NCBI GenBank assembly: GCA_038501625.1
Contig: JAZAYU010000013.1
Location: forward strand, 3,658,001-3,722,000
DNA: 64,000 nt
DNA from: Corbicula japonica
Taxonomy: Eukaryota > Mollusca > Bivalvia > Venerida > Cyrenidae
Direction of reading: 5' to 3'
This document shows positions 20,088 through 32,390 of the stretch, piece after piece. The notes beneath the pieces were generated by a model. That model was not told the DNA's origin. It saw only the letters and a list, made by a program, of their open reading frames with translations, and ran no database searches. Position numbers and translations under genes: made by a program. How positions within the stretch are numbered: the stretch's first letter is position 1; each line of letters starts with the position of its first letter.

Positions 20088-21562
20088 CAGTGGAGTTCCG
20101 CTATATCACGATCCAATATGTAGCGAAATCCTATGGACCCTGTTTTTTTTCCCATACAACGATAGTAAAAATCTGTCAATGTTCATTTTGCATACTGGAA
20201 AGGGAATAAAAGAGGGTCCATAGGAACCTGGGTTGCTCACCTGTCAACAACTGCTCAATGGTTGCAAGAGTTGTGTGCAAGTTTGGTTAAATCAAGTCAA
20301 AAAATAAAGCTGCTATTGTGGAGAAAAGGTCAAAATAGCTTACTTTGGCTCTTTCAAGGGCCATAACTCTGGAACCCATTATTGAGTCTAGCTGGTTCAA
20401 GAAAGGAACCAAGATCTTATAGTAACTCAAGTATTGTACAAGTCTAATTAAATTCAAGTAAAAAATGAAGCTGCTATTGTTCAGACAAGGTCTAAATAGT
20501 TAATTCCGGCACTTTCAGGGGCTATAACTCTGGAACCCAAAACGCAATATGGCAATTTCAAGAAAGAAAACAAGATCTTGTGGTAATGAAAGTGAAGACC
20601 AAGTTTGAAGAAGATCGGACTAAAAGTAAGTGTTAAAGTGCGGACAAGCTTTTTCTATAATTTGACCTTGTGACCTAGTTTTCAAGGTCACATGACCCAC
20701 TTTCGAACTCGAGTTGGATATCATTGAGATAAACATTTTGACCAAGTAAGAAGAAGATCAGACCAAAATTAAGGCCGCTAGAGTGCGAAGAAGCTTTTTA
20801 TATAGTTTGGCCTAGTGACCTAGATTTCAAGGTCACATCACCCAGTTTTGAATTTGACCTAGATATTATTGAGATAAACATTCTGACCAAGTTTGAAGGA
20901 GATCCCACCAAAATTAAGACCGCTAGAGTGTGGACAAGCTTTTTCTTAAATTTAACCTAGTGATCTTGTTTTAAGGTTCACATGACCCAGTTACAAACTT
21001 TACCTAGATATCATTGAGATAAACATTCTGACCAAGTTTGAAGAAGATCAGACCAAAATAAAGACCTTTAGAGCGCAGACAAGCTTTTTCTACAATTTAG
21101 CCTAGTGACCTAGATTTCAAGGTCACATGACCTAGTTTCGTACTTGACTTAGATATCATTGAGATAAACATTCTGACAATGTTTAAAGAAGATCTCACCA
21201 AAATTAAGTCGCTAGAGTGCGGAGCTTTTTTTTATTATTTGACCTTGTGAAATAGTTTTGAAGGTCACATGACCCAGTTATGAATTTATCCGAGATATCA
21301 TTGAGATAAACATTCTGACCAAGTTTGAAGAAGATCAGATAAAAATTGAGACCCCTAGAGTGCAGACAACAATTGTGAACGGACAACGGACGGACGCCAG
21401 ACGAAAGGCCATCACCTTCTGATTTTTTAGGTTTCATTACATCTGCTATATTCAGATTTATGATTAGTGCTAGTTCCTTTGTCCATCGAATAACTCAGAT
21501 CCAATTATAAAGCAGTTTGCGGGTCTGGACCCCAAGGACCGTGTTATATTGGATCTCCACTG
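20088..21562. mobile_element. Pogo-like MITE (TA target), interrupted by a pearl-like element
   Basis: Left terminus CAGTGGAGTTCCGCTATATC, right inverted terminus CAGTGGAGATCCAATATAAC, each next to TA. The same family is at 54563-55770. After removing the insert at 20210-21430 about 250 bp remain, so this is a shorter deletion derivative. No transposase. Confidence 0.75.
20210..21430 (+). mobile_element. Pearl-like element of the 145-bp family, older copy
   Basis: Left end AGAGGGTCCATAGGAACCTG with TTGCTCACCTG, as at 14347. The first 400 bp hold a different unit (GGGCCATAACTCTGGAACCC) and then four to five diverged 145-bp monomers. An ACGGACGGACGCCAGACG run is near the right end. The monomers are more diverged from each other than those at 14347-17577. 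Confidence 0.75.
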
Positions 21563-21744
21563 TACTTTCAGATATTTTTACGTTGTTTCTGATCATCTGC
21601 TTAGTTAATCTTTGTTCTTAGATTTATAAGGTTATTTCTGACCATGACAGCGTTCAGTCTGATTGGACTATATGGACATGCATGCTGCATCTACAGGCAC
21701 TCAACTAGTTACAAAGTTTGTATGAGATACACTACAGCTCCTTT

Positions 21745-22933
21745 AGGCCATAGAAAATTAATTCCTAGATTCTCATCCTTATTTTGGGAAAAAATGGGGC
21801 GGGTGAGTGGGTTTTATTTTTTAATTTTTATTTTTCATTCTCACTGTGAACATACCCATTTATTGGCAATATATAAGAATTTGTTGTTGTATAAGTTAAT
21901 ACTATTTTAAAATAAAGACTAAATTTATTTAATTCATGAATAAAAGCAATATATACAATGTGATTATTGTGCTTTATTGAATCCTTCATATAAACCAAAA
22001 TATCAAAAATTTAATACTCTTTCGGTATGATAGATAAGTATCTCAACTAAAATGTATTCAGTATGACTAGATAAGTATCATTACACATGTTAGCATTATA
22101 GCATGTAATATCGTCAGATATCATTCAATTATGTACTTGCTGAAAATGTTGTGAATATGATCATATCCTAAGAACAGAAAGTTTATCAATTTTTGAACAA
22201 AGTGTTTCATTTCAGACAATGTATAACAAGTTGACAAATGGGCCCAATACATGCATGTGGATAAATTAAATATTTCTTGGAGAGCAGGGCTTTTTTTCAC
22301 TACCAGGGGAAGGGGCCCACGCCCTATAATTTAAGAAAAATAGCGCGATTTTTTCTTTGAAGGGGAATGCATAAACCTGATGTAAATTTACTTTTTGGGT
22401 AAAATACAAGATTTTAAAGAAATTTTCTGAGGGGAAGGCGACCATAAACGGCCCCTACTAAAGAAGGAAAAAAAAGCCCTGGATAGAAACTTAAAATCTA
22501 TGCAGTTACACGAACGAAATATCACTGGGGTCACACTCAAAGAATGTTTTAACATAACAAAATTTGATTGAAATGCAATATTTAGAAAAACAATTATTAA
22601 ACTTTCTGTTCTTAGCATATCAATTAATCAAAAACTACTCAGTTCTTCTTGGTCAATGGTTTTTACCACTATTTTTACATTAATCACACAATGGGTTTTT
22701 ACTGTTTTTAATGACGCTTGTGTAGTGCAAAGATAAAGCGTCTAGCCGATTATGAATAATATTGCCGATTCGCACTTAAATGTTTCATACTGCGTTTTCA
22801 TATTCCGATTTGTACTCGTAAGGTAACTTTTTATGTACATATTTTCTTTTTTTCAAAATAAAAAACGATCGGGCGGAGTGATTTTCGAGGTGCGGGCGGG
22901 GATGAGAATCTAGGAATTAATTTTCTATGGCCT
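21745..22933. mobile_element. Long-TIR element of 1.2 kb carrying a hAT-like MITE
   Basis: The left terminus AGGCCATAGAAAATTAATTC continues CTAGATTCTCATCC and is matched by the inverted right end GGATGAGAATCTAGG...CTATGGCCT. The terminal 33 bp are essentially identical. GC-rich subterminal GGGCGGG sequences sit inside each end. No transposase was seen. A related, smaller copy lies at 25957-26459. Confidence 0.75.
22285..22481. mobile_element. hAT-like MITE, second copy
   Basis: 197 bp. CAGGGCTTTTTTTCACTACC opposite GGAAAAAAAAGCCCTG. Internal sequence matches 7959-8163 (GGGGAAGGGGCCCACGCCC). No clear target duplication. Confidence 0.75.
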
Positions 22934-23281
22934 TATAATAATCATAATTATTATCAGGGTCGACGACCATGTATCAAAATATAACAAAAGCATGGTATAA
23001 GAAAAAATATGATCAGACAGCCAAAATTGTGCATACCATATATATTTTTCCATGGAGTTAGAAGTTAGGTACTTGATGAACAGAATGTTATTCGAAATTG
23101 TAAAACTGATTTCAATAAAATCAGACTCATCTAGAACGTGATGAAAATCATGTAAAATGAATTACCAGGCTCTTAATATTGGTAAATTTCACTAGAATGG
23201 TTGATATTTTGTGCCAAATTGTTGCACAGAAACATCTACTGCATTTTACACTGTTTTTCATCATATTTCAGACATCAGAAC

Positions 23282-23523
23282 ATATACTACTCAAAATTTG
23301 ATAAGGATCACTCAAAAGATGGTATTTATTCCTTACATAATGTTGAAACAATAAAATATTTGCTGTGATTCTGAAAGTTTGTTCATGTGACATCAGCTTT
23401 GTGCCAAAAAAGGAATGAGCCGTCAAACTGTTGAACTGGAACAGCTGTTGAAACTTGGTAGGGGCAATAATTAAATAATAAAAAAAAAGGAAAGCAATTC
23501 CTATCAAATTTTGAGTAGTATAT
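23282..23523. mobile_element. Mariner-like MITE
   Basis: 242 bp with a perfect 22-bp terminal inverted repeat beginning ATATACTACTCAAAATTTG. TA dinucleotides occur at both ends. The interior is AT-rich with no transposase. Confidence 0.75.
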
Positions 23524-24829
23524 TTCCTTAGGGCAAGTCGTCAAGCTTAAAATTAAGCTCCTAGAAACATCTTGAGGACCAAAATAAAATCAGAACTCAG
23601 TATTTCTCTGAAAAGAACTTCATACCTTGAATCAAAAAGTAACTGATCGGGAGATTTGAAATTAGGAGCAAGTTTCATAATAATTGGATAAACATTGTTG
23701 TCTCTTTTTACCTTTTTTTCCAAGTTTTTAAAATAGGTTTATCGAAACCAACATTATAACTGAGCATGTTTAGAGATGAAAAGTGGCCACTATTGTTTCA
23801 ACAAGGTCTGTCTTACATACAGACCTTAATTTTAAATTTCAAATAACAATGTAACGAGACAAACAAATTTCATGATAATTGGACAAATAGTCTGGTATTC
23901 ACAGAGTTTTTCTTTGATTTGGCCCGGTCACCTTTTTTTCTTGTATCTTTGCTATTACAACAAATGCAAAAACTACATCCCCAGAAATATGGTATCATGA
24001 TATATTGCATTTTCATCCCTAGTTTGTCTGATATCTCATGCTCAGCAATTCACTGCAACAGCATAATATATCTGGTCATATTGATAACAAGAAATGACAG
24101 CCCTACCGGTGATTAACATGTTATCCTAAAAAAGGAAACAAAATGAAAAAATACTCCCAGAAACTGCTTCTGAAAACTTTAGACTCATTTATAATTCTTG
24201 AAACCCTTTCATGACACTTTCAGCTGATAATTTTTCTCCATTTGATCTTCTCAGATATTTTTATTAGAAGCTGATGAAAATTGGTGCAAACTTCCCTGCA
24301 AATTGGAATATGGTGAGGCAATCAATGTAAAATGCATCAATCGAGGTGGGTAAAGTGGTATCAGTGAAAAATGATACTGTAAAAGTGAATCTAGACAAAA
24401 TGAGTGATTGCCTGCAAGCAGATTCTGAATGCACATAACTTTCTTAAACTAGTCACAATCTCTTTTTTCTTTAACACAGTTTTAACTATGTAATAAAGCC
24501 TTTAATGCCTGGGTTGGTACTCGAAAATTCTTTCGCATGTCACTTACAGTGGTTTCAATATTTATCACAGTAGAAGGGTCTTTAATAACATAGAAGTAGG
24601 GTTCTGGGTTAAAAAAAAACAATAAAGCATCTGTTTCCACTGAAACAGCCAGGTCATCTAGTAAATATTGCCATGAAAAATCCCCCATTCCCCTGCTCCC
24701 CTTACTGAGACCACTGAGTCACTTGGCACAAAATTGTTATCAATAGGAACTATAAAAAGTACAACCAATTTTTCAATTCTATGCTGTGTTACTGATAGTA
24801 ATATCAGAAAAGATCATATTAACAACTGA
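23524..24829. other. Intron stretch, nothing recognised
   Basis: AT-rich. Several frames of 60-68 codons on both strands have no domain similarity that I can recognise. Confidence 0.5.
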
Positions 24830-24975
24830 AAGTTGGTGTTCCATGGAACACATGGTGTATCCTCAAGTTGCATTTGAAAGGGGAATAACTCTACAATAGT
24901 GAAACAGGTGTTATCATTCTTGTTGTTGCAAATGGCTTTGTTCATGAAGATGATATATTCAAGTTAGCAGACTTG
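24830..24975. repeat. Single unit related to the array at 29440-30370
   Basis: AAAGGGGAATAACTCTACAA, GTGAAACAGGTGTTATCATT and GGCTTTGTTCATGAAGATGA match the array unit. Confidence 0.65.
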
Positions 24976-25076
24976 CTGCTGCAGCTTCTTTTGCTGCCCA
25001 AAGATGGTAACAATCTAATGACAATTGTGCTATTTAAGATGCTGATATTATGATGATGAAGAGGAGAAGGATACTG

Positions 25077-25509
25077 CAGAGGTGTTCAATTTTTTTTTTA
25101 CCCACTCACCCTGCAGGTCGAGTGAATGAAAAAGTGCACTCACCCTTACAGAAAGTACACACGCCCATACATTTTAAAACATTTTCGACATTTTGACATA
25201 TGGAGGGAAAATATGTGCACTTGAAGCCTCGTTCTGATTTGGGAAACCCAGTGAGGATAAAAATAAATCGCTGCTGTAACATTTACATCAGAAATATTCT
25301 GAATACATCGGAAATCGGCCAAATGTACCGGAAATTGAATTGTATTTTGTAAACAAAGTGAAAATATTTCATTTTCCGAAGAAAACAGATGTGCATTGCA
25401 ATAAATTTACTTGCCCGGTCGGTCGAGTGCTTCGGCCGTTTCACTTGACCCAACGGATCATTTACTTGCCATGGCAAACGGTCAAGTGGAATTCTACACC
25501 CCTCTACTG
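25077..25509. mobile_element. Probable hAT-like MITE
   Basis: The ends CAGAGGTGTTCAATTTTT and AATTCTACACCCCTCTACTG are imperfectly inverted. The interior has GTCGAGTG and TTTACTTGCC repeats. It ends 200 bp before the GRK exon at 25712. Confidence 0.5.
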
Positions 25510-25552
25510 ATGATGATAATCATGATGATGATGATAATAATGATGATGGGTG
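25510..25552. repeat. GAT-rich microsatellite
   Basis: Imperfect (GAT)n with ATGATGATGATAATAATGAT. Confidence 0.85.
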
Positions 25553-25711
25553 AAAGAAAAGCTATGAAAATGTTGCTTTTAATGATAATGATGCTTATTA
25601 TATGTAACAACAATCCTAATCAACTGATAATGCCATTTCTGTTGCTGATAATGCTTATGCTGATGTAGAGTCAGGTTAGGAATTACATTATAATATATCA
25701 AAATCTCTTAC

Positions 25712-25763
25712 CTGAATATTCAATTCTAAATTTTTCCATTGACAAAATCTTGTATACTTGTCA
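25712..25763 (-). CDS. GRK2/3 exon, linker into kinase domain
   Basis: 52 bp, phase 2 in and phase 0 out. The acceptor is TTTTTCAG and the donor is CAG|gtaaga. With AG from the previous exon it encodes SDKYTRFCQWKNLELNIQ, nearly the invariant GRK2/3 segment SDKFTRFCQWKN-ELNI that leads into the kinase domain. Conservation is high enough to fix both family and frame even though the exon is very short. It is isolated by introns of about 18 kb upstream and 8 kb downstream. Confidence 0.92.
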
Positions 25764-25956
25764 CTGAAAAATATAAATAAAATAACAGGTGAATAAAACA
25801 TTTTGAAAACTGTTAGATTACTTTTAAAGGACCCTGGGGAGGTTAAATTTTCTAAAAGGGTGGTGCTTATTATTTATATTAATAATTTTTATTCTTATAT
25901 TTGATTCTTAAGGATATTGGATGATAATTTTTTCCCTAAAATTAATGGGGGCATTT

Positions 25957-26459
25957 AGGCCAGAGAAAATAAATTATTAGATTCTCATCTGGATTTTGGC
26001 AAAAAAGGGCGGGTGGACACTTTTTAATTTTTATTTTTTATTAACGAAGTACCTGAGACAGAAGTAAAAACTAACTTAAAATTTTGAAAAAATGGCATTT
26101 ATAGTTACCAGAACCTTACGTGTAGAATATTCGTCAATCTTTTAAAGTTTTTCCAAAAAATCATGATAAAATCATGATAACAACTTACCAAAGTAGCAGG
26201 TTGGTGCCTATTCTTGCTTGAAAAGCCATACCAGTCTTTAATAGTGACACTATCACTTTTAGTAAGCTTTGAAATGATGAACATTTTATTTTATTGTTGT
26301 CGGCCATGTTTTTTTTCCATATCCGGGATGGTCTAAAACCCGTTCTGTCCGGAACAGAATATGCTTTGATTTTTTTACCAATAATTTTTTTGGGGGAGGG
26401 TGGTTTTGGACAGGGGCGGGCAGGGATGAGAATCTAAAATATTTTTTTTCTATTGCCTT
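25957..26459. mobile_element. Long-TIR element, smaller relative of 21745-22933
   Basis: AGGCCAGAGAAAATAAATTA and TTAGATTCTCATC on the left face GGGATGAGAATCTAAAATAT and TTTCTATTGCCTTA on the right. The interior is AT-rich with GGGCGGG near both ends. Confidence 0.65.
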
Positions 26460-26978
26460 ATTAGGGGAGGGGCATTTAATAGGATTTTTACAGTATGTAG
26501 AATTTTAGTAAAAAGTGTTGAAATGTGATAAATCTGCATAATTAATGTCACATGTGGTCATGGCATCATTACAATTATTTACTTACTGAAACAGATTCAT
26601 AATCAACTAGAAAACTTGTTTTCAGGTGCAGAGAAAGCAAATGTCTCCCCTTCAACAGCAGCATTGTTGAGGAACTTGGATTTAGGCTGGATAATTAAAG
26701 GCTATGGTTTAAATGTGCTTTTGTTTTGAGAGTGAAGACAGCTATGTAACAACAATACAAAAAGTGGAAACTCTTGCACTTAATGGAACTGCTTTTTACC
26801 ATAAATTTATGAATGTGAAGTTGAATTTAATTCTGTTCAGTAACCTTATAAAACAGGAAAAGAACTCTCTCCCAATCTGCAAGTTTTTTCCCTTAGTTAG
26901 CTCATCAACATTTCTTATAATTGTATATGTGCACAAGTTCATTGTTGAATGTAAGAATTACCCCGGATTATGCTTATT

Positions 26979-27124
26979 TGGGCTCACGATTATAAAACTA
27001 AAACTGAGCATCAGTCTCAAATCTCAAGCATCCGATTGGCTGAAATGACGACTAGTCGCAATTTCAGCCATTCAGTCTTGAGATTTGAGACTGGTCTCCT
27101 ATCTCCGTTTTATAATTTTGGGCA
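26979..27124. repeat. Family B palindrome, complete
   Basis: The centre GACGACTAGTCGCAATTTCA is slightly asymmetric. Arms CAGTCTCAAATCTCAAGCAT and CTTGAGATTTGAGACTGG. Confidence 0.85.
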
Positions 27125-27689
27125 CTGCATACAACCTTTCACAAGGAGAGAACTATACAACAACTGTATTTTGAGTAGTATTTGAGTTATTACTTGTACA
27201 ACGAGTGTGTTTTATAAAAATAAATGAAAAAAGGGAGATAACTCTGCTAAAGTGGCCAATAGTTGCAAGGTGCACAACTTCAATGTATGATTGCAATGTA
27301 TCTATGTTCCATGTTTCAATCAATTTCTTAAAGAATTTTTGGAGATCTGCTCCAGACAATTTTTTTGAAAAAGAAAAGAAATTGAAGAGAATAGGAATAA
27401 TGACAGAAACAGTATAATATTATCTCCCTTCGGTGAGACATACTGATGACATTATTGACTTTATATCAGGCTTCAACATATGTGGGAGAATTACACCAAA
27501 TTGCAACATTTTAACTTTATCCCTGACATCTATATTGTTTATGTGCATTAAAATTAAGGTATTGTACCTTTCATGATTGCATTGTCATCAATAAAAAAAG
27601 ACAAGAAACACCGTAATGCGCCAAAACCAAGTTTTCAGTGACAGAGTATAGACATCTGAGTAGAATCCAAAGTTGCATCATGATATAAA

Positions 27690-28450
27690 AGCAAACTTGA
27701 GTAATTAGGCTGAAACTGAATATTTTTTAAGCAATGGTGACCTTGACCTTGATCAGAGACATCTAGATAGCAATCCCAGGTTGCATCTTGATATAAGCTA
27801 TCTAAACACAAAGTTTGCTGTCAATAGGTCAAAGCTTACACAAGTTATTATGTGGAAACTTAATTCATATTTTTAAAAACAGTGACCTTGACCTTAGTCA
27901 AAACCCTGGGTAGCAATCCCAAGCTGCCTCTTGATATAAGCTACAAACAAATGAAGTTTGGTGTCAATAGGTCAACGCAAACTCAAGTCGTTGAGCAAAA
28001 ACTGAATTTCTATTTTAAGCAATAGTGACCTTGACCTTGATCACAGACACCAGGGTAGCAATCCCAAGCTGCCTCTTGATGTAAGCTACTCATATACCAA
28101 GTTTAGAATCAATAGGCCAAAGCAAACTCAAGTTATTAAGCGGAAACTGAATTTTAATTGTAAGCAACAGTGACCATGACCTTGATCATAAACATCTGGG
28201 TAGCAATCCCAAGCTGCCTTTTGAAATAAGCTACCCATAAACCAAGTTTGGTGTCAATAGGTCAACGCAAACTCAAGTTATTGAGCGGGAACAGAATTTC
28301 TATTTTTAGCAACAGTGACCTTGACCTTGATCACAGACACCTGGGTAGTAATCCCAAGCTGCCACTTGATATAAGCTACCCTCACACCAAGTTTAATGTC
28401 AATACGCCAAAGCATATTCAAGTTATTGAGGGGAAACCTAAAGTTGATTC
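27690..28450. repeat. Tandem array, five units of about 145-155 bp
   Basis: The unit carries GTGACCTTGACCTTGATCA, GGTAGCAATCCCAAGCTGCC, TGATATAAGCTACC and GTGTCAATAGGTCAACGC. There are no pearl-type ends next to it; it may be the remnant core of another element. Confidence 0.8.
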
Positions 28451-29400
28451 CCATCCGCCCACCTACTTCAGCATTAAATAACCAGTTTTCGTTAAACCTG
28501 TTTAAAAATTGTTAAATCTCTTTAATGGCAAAATACAGTTCAATAAAACTTTGCCCCAAAAATTATATTAGGTATTTTTTTACATACTTCAAAAAAAGTA
28601 AGAAGAGTAAAGAAATAGCTAGATCTAAATATTACCTGAAATTCTATTTTCATCCTTTGGGAAAATTTATAAAGATCTGCTTTTTGCCATTCTGTAGATT
28701 TTGGTATTTTTATTTTGTATCGATGATAGTGCACACATCACCTTAATGCAATTTTGTAACAAAAAGGACTCAACAACATGGTATATATGGCACAGACACA
28801 TATAAACATCTGTTACTTCTTACATGATCTTATGTATGTAGCTGCAACTCAATTATATTCTGAATTATTTGAAAATATATATTTATACAGATTATTGTTA
28901 TTATACTACACCGATCAAATTATTTTAATATATGAGCATGCAATCATAGATAATTTAAAACTTAAAACGTAACCAGATACATCATTATCGTTTATATGAA
29001 ATTATGAAATAACCATTAAATTTCCTACATGTCTTTAGAAATGAACTAACATTTAATCAAGGTAGGGGTAAAAACTTGTCAAAAAATTCACCGAGGAGGA
29101 TTTATTATTGGTTAAAGCAGATTTATATCGAGTTATTTAAATATGGATTCTATTTCTAAAGATATTTTAGCTGTTTTAGCAACTTCCTGTATCATCTTTC
29201 TAATAAAAGCTTCTGTCAATTTTGTAACTTTTACTTCTGTTCCCACACTGATGAAATGTGGTGGTTGCTGTCGGCATTAGGGAATTTTAATAAAAATTCT
29301 ATAAAAAGAAGTAAAACTAGAATTTGGTGTTCCAACTGAAAACATGTGTCATCTGCTTGCAAAAAGTTGAAATGTGGGCCTATGATTTTTCAGAAATGAC
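28451..29400. other. Intron stretch, nothing recognised
   Basis: Very AT-rich; the short frames on both strands show no family signal. Confidence 0.5.
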
Positions 29401-29439
29401 AAAAATATGTAATTAAAGTTGCATTATAATTTATCAGTT

Positions 29440-30370
29440 ATTGTCTTTATTTTATATTCCAGTTATAAGCAAAATTAAGTTTCAGGTTAAAACCATTCAA
29501 AAGAGCACAACTAAAAACAGATAAAACTTCATTAAAACAGATGACATATATCTAATATTGTGTCAAAAGAACAAATACTTACCAAGTTATAAGCAATTAA
29601 GTTTCAAGTTAAAGTTATTTGAAAGGGGCATAACTAAAAAAGTTAATCAGGAGTAGTCATTCTAAGTGTCACAGAAAGCTTTGTTAATGCAGTTGAAATA
29701 TTTCAAATTTGAAGTAAACAGGACAAGTATTTTCAATTTTTTAGGCAACATATTAAAGTCATTTAAATGGGGCATAACTTGAAAAATAGTGAAACAGGAG
29801 TAATCATTCTTGTTGTCACAAATGGATTTGTTCATGCAGATGATATATTCTAATTATTAAGTTAATAGGACAAGGACTTAGTTATAGGCAACATTAAGTT
29901 CCATATAAAAGTGATTTGAAAGGGGCATGACTAAAAAAAAAATCAAACAGGAGTAATCAATCTTGTTGTCACAGATGGCTTTGTTCATGCAGATAATATT
30001 TCCAAGTATAAAGTTTATAGGACTAGAACTTTTAAAGTTATAAGCAACATTAAGTTTCATATTAAAGCCATTTAAAGGGCATATACCAAAAAATAGAGAA
30101 ACTAGAGTTATCAATCTTGAAAGAAATGGCTTTGTTCATGCATTTGATATATTCCAAGTATTTAGTTAATACAACTAGTATTTTTAAAGTTAGTGGCAAC
30201 ATTAAGTTCCATATTACAGTCATTTAAATGGGGCATAACTAAAAAAATAGTGAAACAGGAGTTATCAATCTTGTTGTCAGAGATGGCTTTGTTCATGCAG
30301 ATGATATATTCATATTATTTACTTAAGGTAGGACTATACTGTTGAAGTCATTTGAAAGGGGCATAACTCA
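29440..30370. repeat. Tandem array, about six units of ~155 bp
   Basis: The unit contains AAGTTATAAGCAACATTAAG, AAAGGGGCATAACTAAAAAA, GTGAAACAGGAGTAATCA and GGCTTTGTTCATGCAGATGA. GGGGCATAACT recurs near 29627, 29770, 29923, 30231 and 30358. Confidence 0.75.
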
Positions 30371-30561
30371 ATAGGATCCCTATGCCTCTACTTGCTGTCA
30401 AAGACGCACATAAAGCGACACAAAAATGTATCTTATTTTGTTACGAGTTTTAAAAGTGTTCTCAAATTCTGTGAGGAGGAATTTAAATAATTATGATTGG
30501 TGTAGTTAGATCATTGGTTAAGTGTATATGAGCTGTAGCACACTAAAATGATTCAAAGATA

Positions 30562-30709
30562 ACCCAATACTCCATTAATAAGGGTTTTTATTCTTGTGTG
30601 CGACTAGTGTTGATCTAGATCAGCCAGAACATCCTTGCTGTCTGATCTTGATCTACACTGATCAGTTCTTGGAAAATATTATAAATACTGAAAAATCTAA
30701 AAGCAAACA
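30562..30709. repeat. Family A repeat, left half
   Basis: ACCCAATACTCCATTAAT, TGCGACTAGTGTTGATCTAG and GATCTTGATCTACACTGATC. Confidence 0.7.
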
Positions 30710-31552
30710 AGAAGCGCTGCAATGATGGTAGATGGTAGATTCTGTTGGTGATTATATATTTCAAGTTGATATCGCAGGTAGTTTTAAAATTTCGGGACAA
30801 AGTGCATAATTTTGTTTACACAATATTTCAGATAAAAAGGTGTACAACTTGAGAATTATTTGTAGCAGAGTTGCGAGTCCTATTGGTACCGATGTAGATT
30901 TTAATGGTGAATATAGATTCTGAGTTTCAAGTTGAAATTATTCTGATGCCAACAACAGAATAAGGGTAAGTAGAACAGCTTCCCTATTCTTTGAGTAGTC
31001 GAGCTAAACATGGAGTTCAACACATTAATGTATCATTCAAGCAAAAGCAACCCCACCAGGGAGATATACAGACTTTAATTCTTGGAATACTGTCACAAGT
31101 GGCAGATGATCAATTTTTGTAGAGGCATTATTAGCAAATTATACATATGATTTACAGCTTCTGTTTGATCCAGATTTGTTCCTGCTCTGTCTCACTCAGA
31201 TGCTCTGAGATAATACACAACAATAGTTGTGACAGATATTTGCCTTAGAGATGATCAAATATTGATGCCTGTCATGGGAAGTTTCCACTACAATGAAGGC
31301 CAATTCTGCAAAAATCCCAATAAGGAATGATTTCATGTAAATGTTTGCTAAGTAAAATAGATCTGACCCACATTGCTTCGGAGGTTTCAAAGATCAAATA
31401 TTGACAATGTTGTTATAGGAAATGCATCACTTCATATTTGATTATAGTTTGCACCAGAATGACTAGCCGAGCTAAACGTCAGGAAACACTATTATGTAGT
31501 GGTGATCATCTTCAAAAAACTTTTTACATTATACATATTTTAAAGCATTTGC
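30710..31552. other. Intron stretch, nothing recognised
   Basis: Some core-like phrases (GATGTAGATTTTAATGGTG, TTTCAAGTTGA) resemble the 36540-36720 part of a pearl-like element but are too diverged to assign. Confidence 0.4.
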
Positions 31553-31604
31553 TACCACTGTGCATCGGGATCAGCTGGCATATCTGTGCTGTCCGTTCTG
31601 GATA

Positions 31605-31846
31605 TTAACCCTTTCCTTGATATATACGCATTTTTACGCATGTGCGACCAGTGTAGATCCAGATCAGCCGGCACATCCGTGCCGTCTCATCAGGATCTGC
31701 ACTGGTCGCATTTTGGTCAGGAATAACCTAATGAATCAAAAAGCGAACAGTTTAGATTCTAATCAGACAGCATGGATTTGCTGGCTGATCTGGATCTAAA
31801 CTGTTCGCCCTAGCAATAAAGGTGTATCTATACAGGATGGGGTTAA
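31605..31846. repeat. Family A repeat, reference copy (type I then type II)
   Basis: 242 bp from TTAACCCTTTCC to GGATGGGGTTAA, and it shows the whole architecture. The type I hairpin is GCGACCAGTGTAGATCC to GGATCTGCACTGGTCGC, with terminus ACGCATTTTTACGCATG. The spacer is GGTCAGGAATAACC. The type II hairpin is GCGAACAGTTTAGATTC to GGATCTAAACTGTTCGC, with terminus AATAAAGGTGTATCTAT. The unit is palindromic at two levels: each half folds alone and the two halves are inverted copies. No protein is encoded. A partial copy follows to 31948. Confidence 0.9.
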
Positions 31847-31850
31847 CTGG

Positions 31851-31948
31851 ACACATTTTGGTCAGAAATAACCTAACGAACCTTAAAGCAAACACACGCT
31901 GATCTGGATCTACACCATTCGCCCACACAATAAGCTGTATCTATGGAT
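31851..31948. repeat. Family A repeat fragment
   Basis: Spacer GGTCAGAAATAACC, then GCTGATCTGGATCTACACCA and AATAAGCTGTATCTATGG. Confidence 0.7.
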
Positions 31949-32089
31949 GATTTCAACTTGTGTCTATCTTGTTTACTAGTGTTGTTGTGATAAGATGGTG
32001 TCATTGAACCAAGTGATAATTTCAAGTGCGTGTAATTTCAATAAGGAACTAAGTTTGCCAATATTGTGAATTCATAATTTTTGTTGTAG

Positions 32090-32300
32090 GTGACTAATTT
32101 TATGCATTTAATGGGACATCATTTTACGTGGGGAACCAATTTTTGTGGGTTTCACGGAAAATCATTTTTCATGGGGAACCAATTTTTGAGCATTTTATGG
32201 GACATCATTTTTGTAGGGAACTAATTTCTGTGCATTTCATAGGGCATCTTTTTTCTTGGGGGACTAATTTTTTTTTTATGTGGATTTAAAGGGACCCATA
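32090..32300. repeat. Degenerate tandem repeat of about 60 bp
   Basis: Three to four units of ATGGGACATCATTTTACGTG, GGGAACCAATTTTTGTGG and CATTTTATGGGACATCATTT. Confidence 0.7.
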
Positions 32301-32390
32301 GAATCATAACTAAATGTGATTTTCAACAACAGATCACCATTTAATTTCATACCATCATATATTAGGAAATCCACAGTATACCAATCTTAT

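Noticed and set aside
26713..27048. 111-codon plus-strand frame
   Set aside because: Low-complexity composition, its end runs into a family B palindrome, and no domain is recognised.
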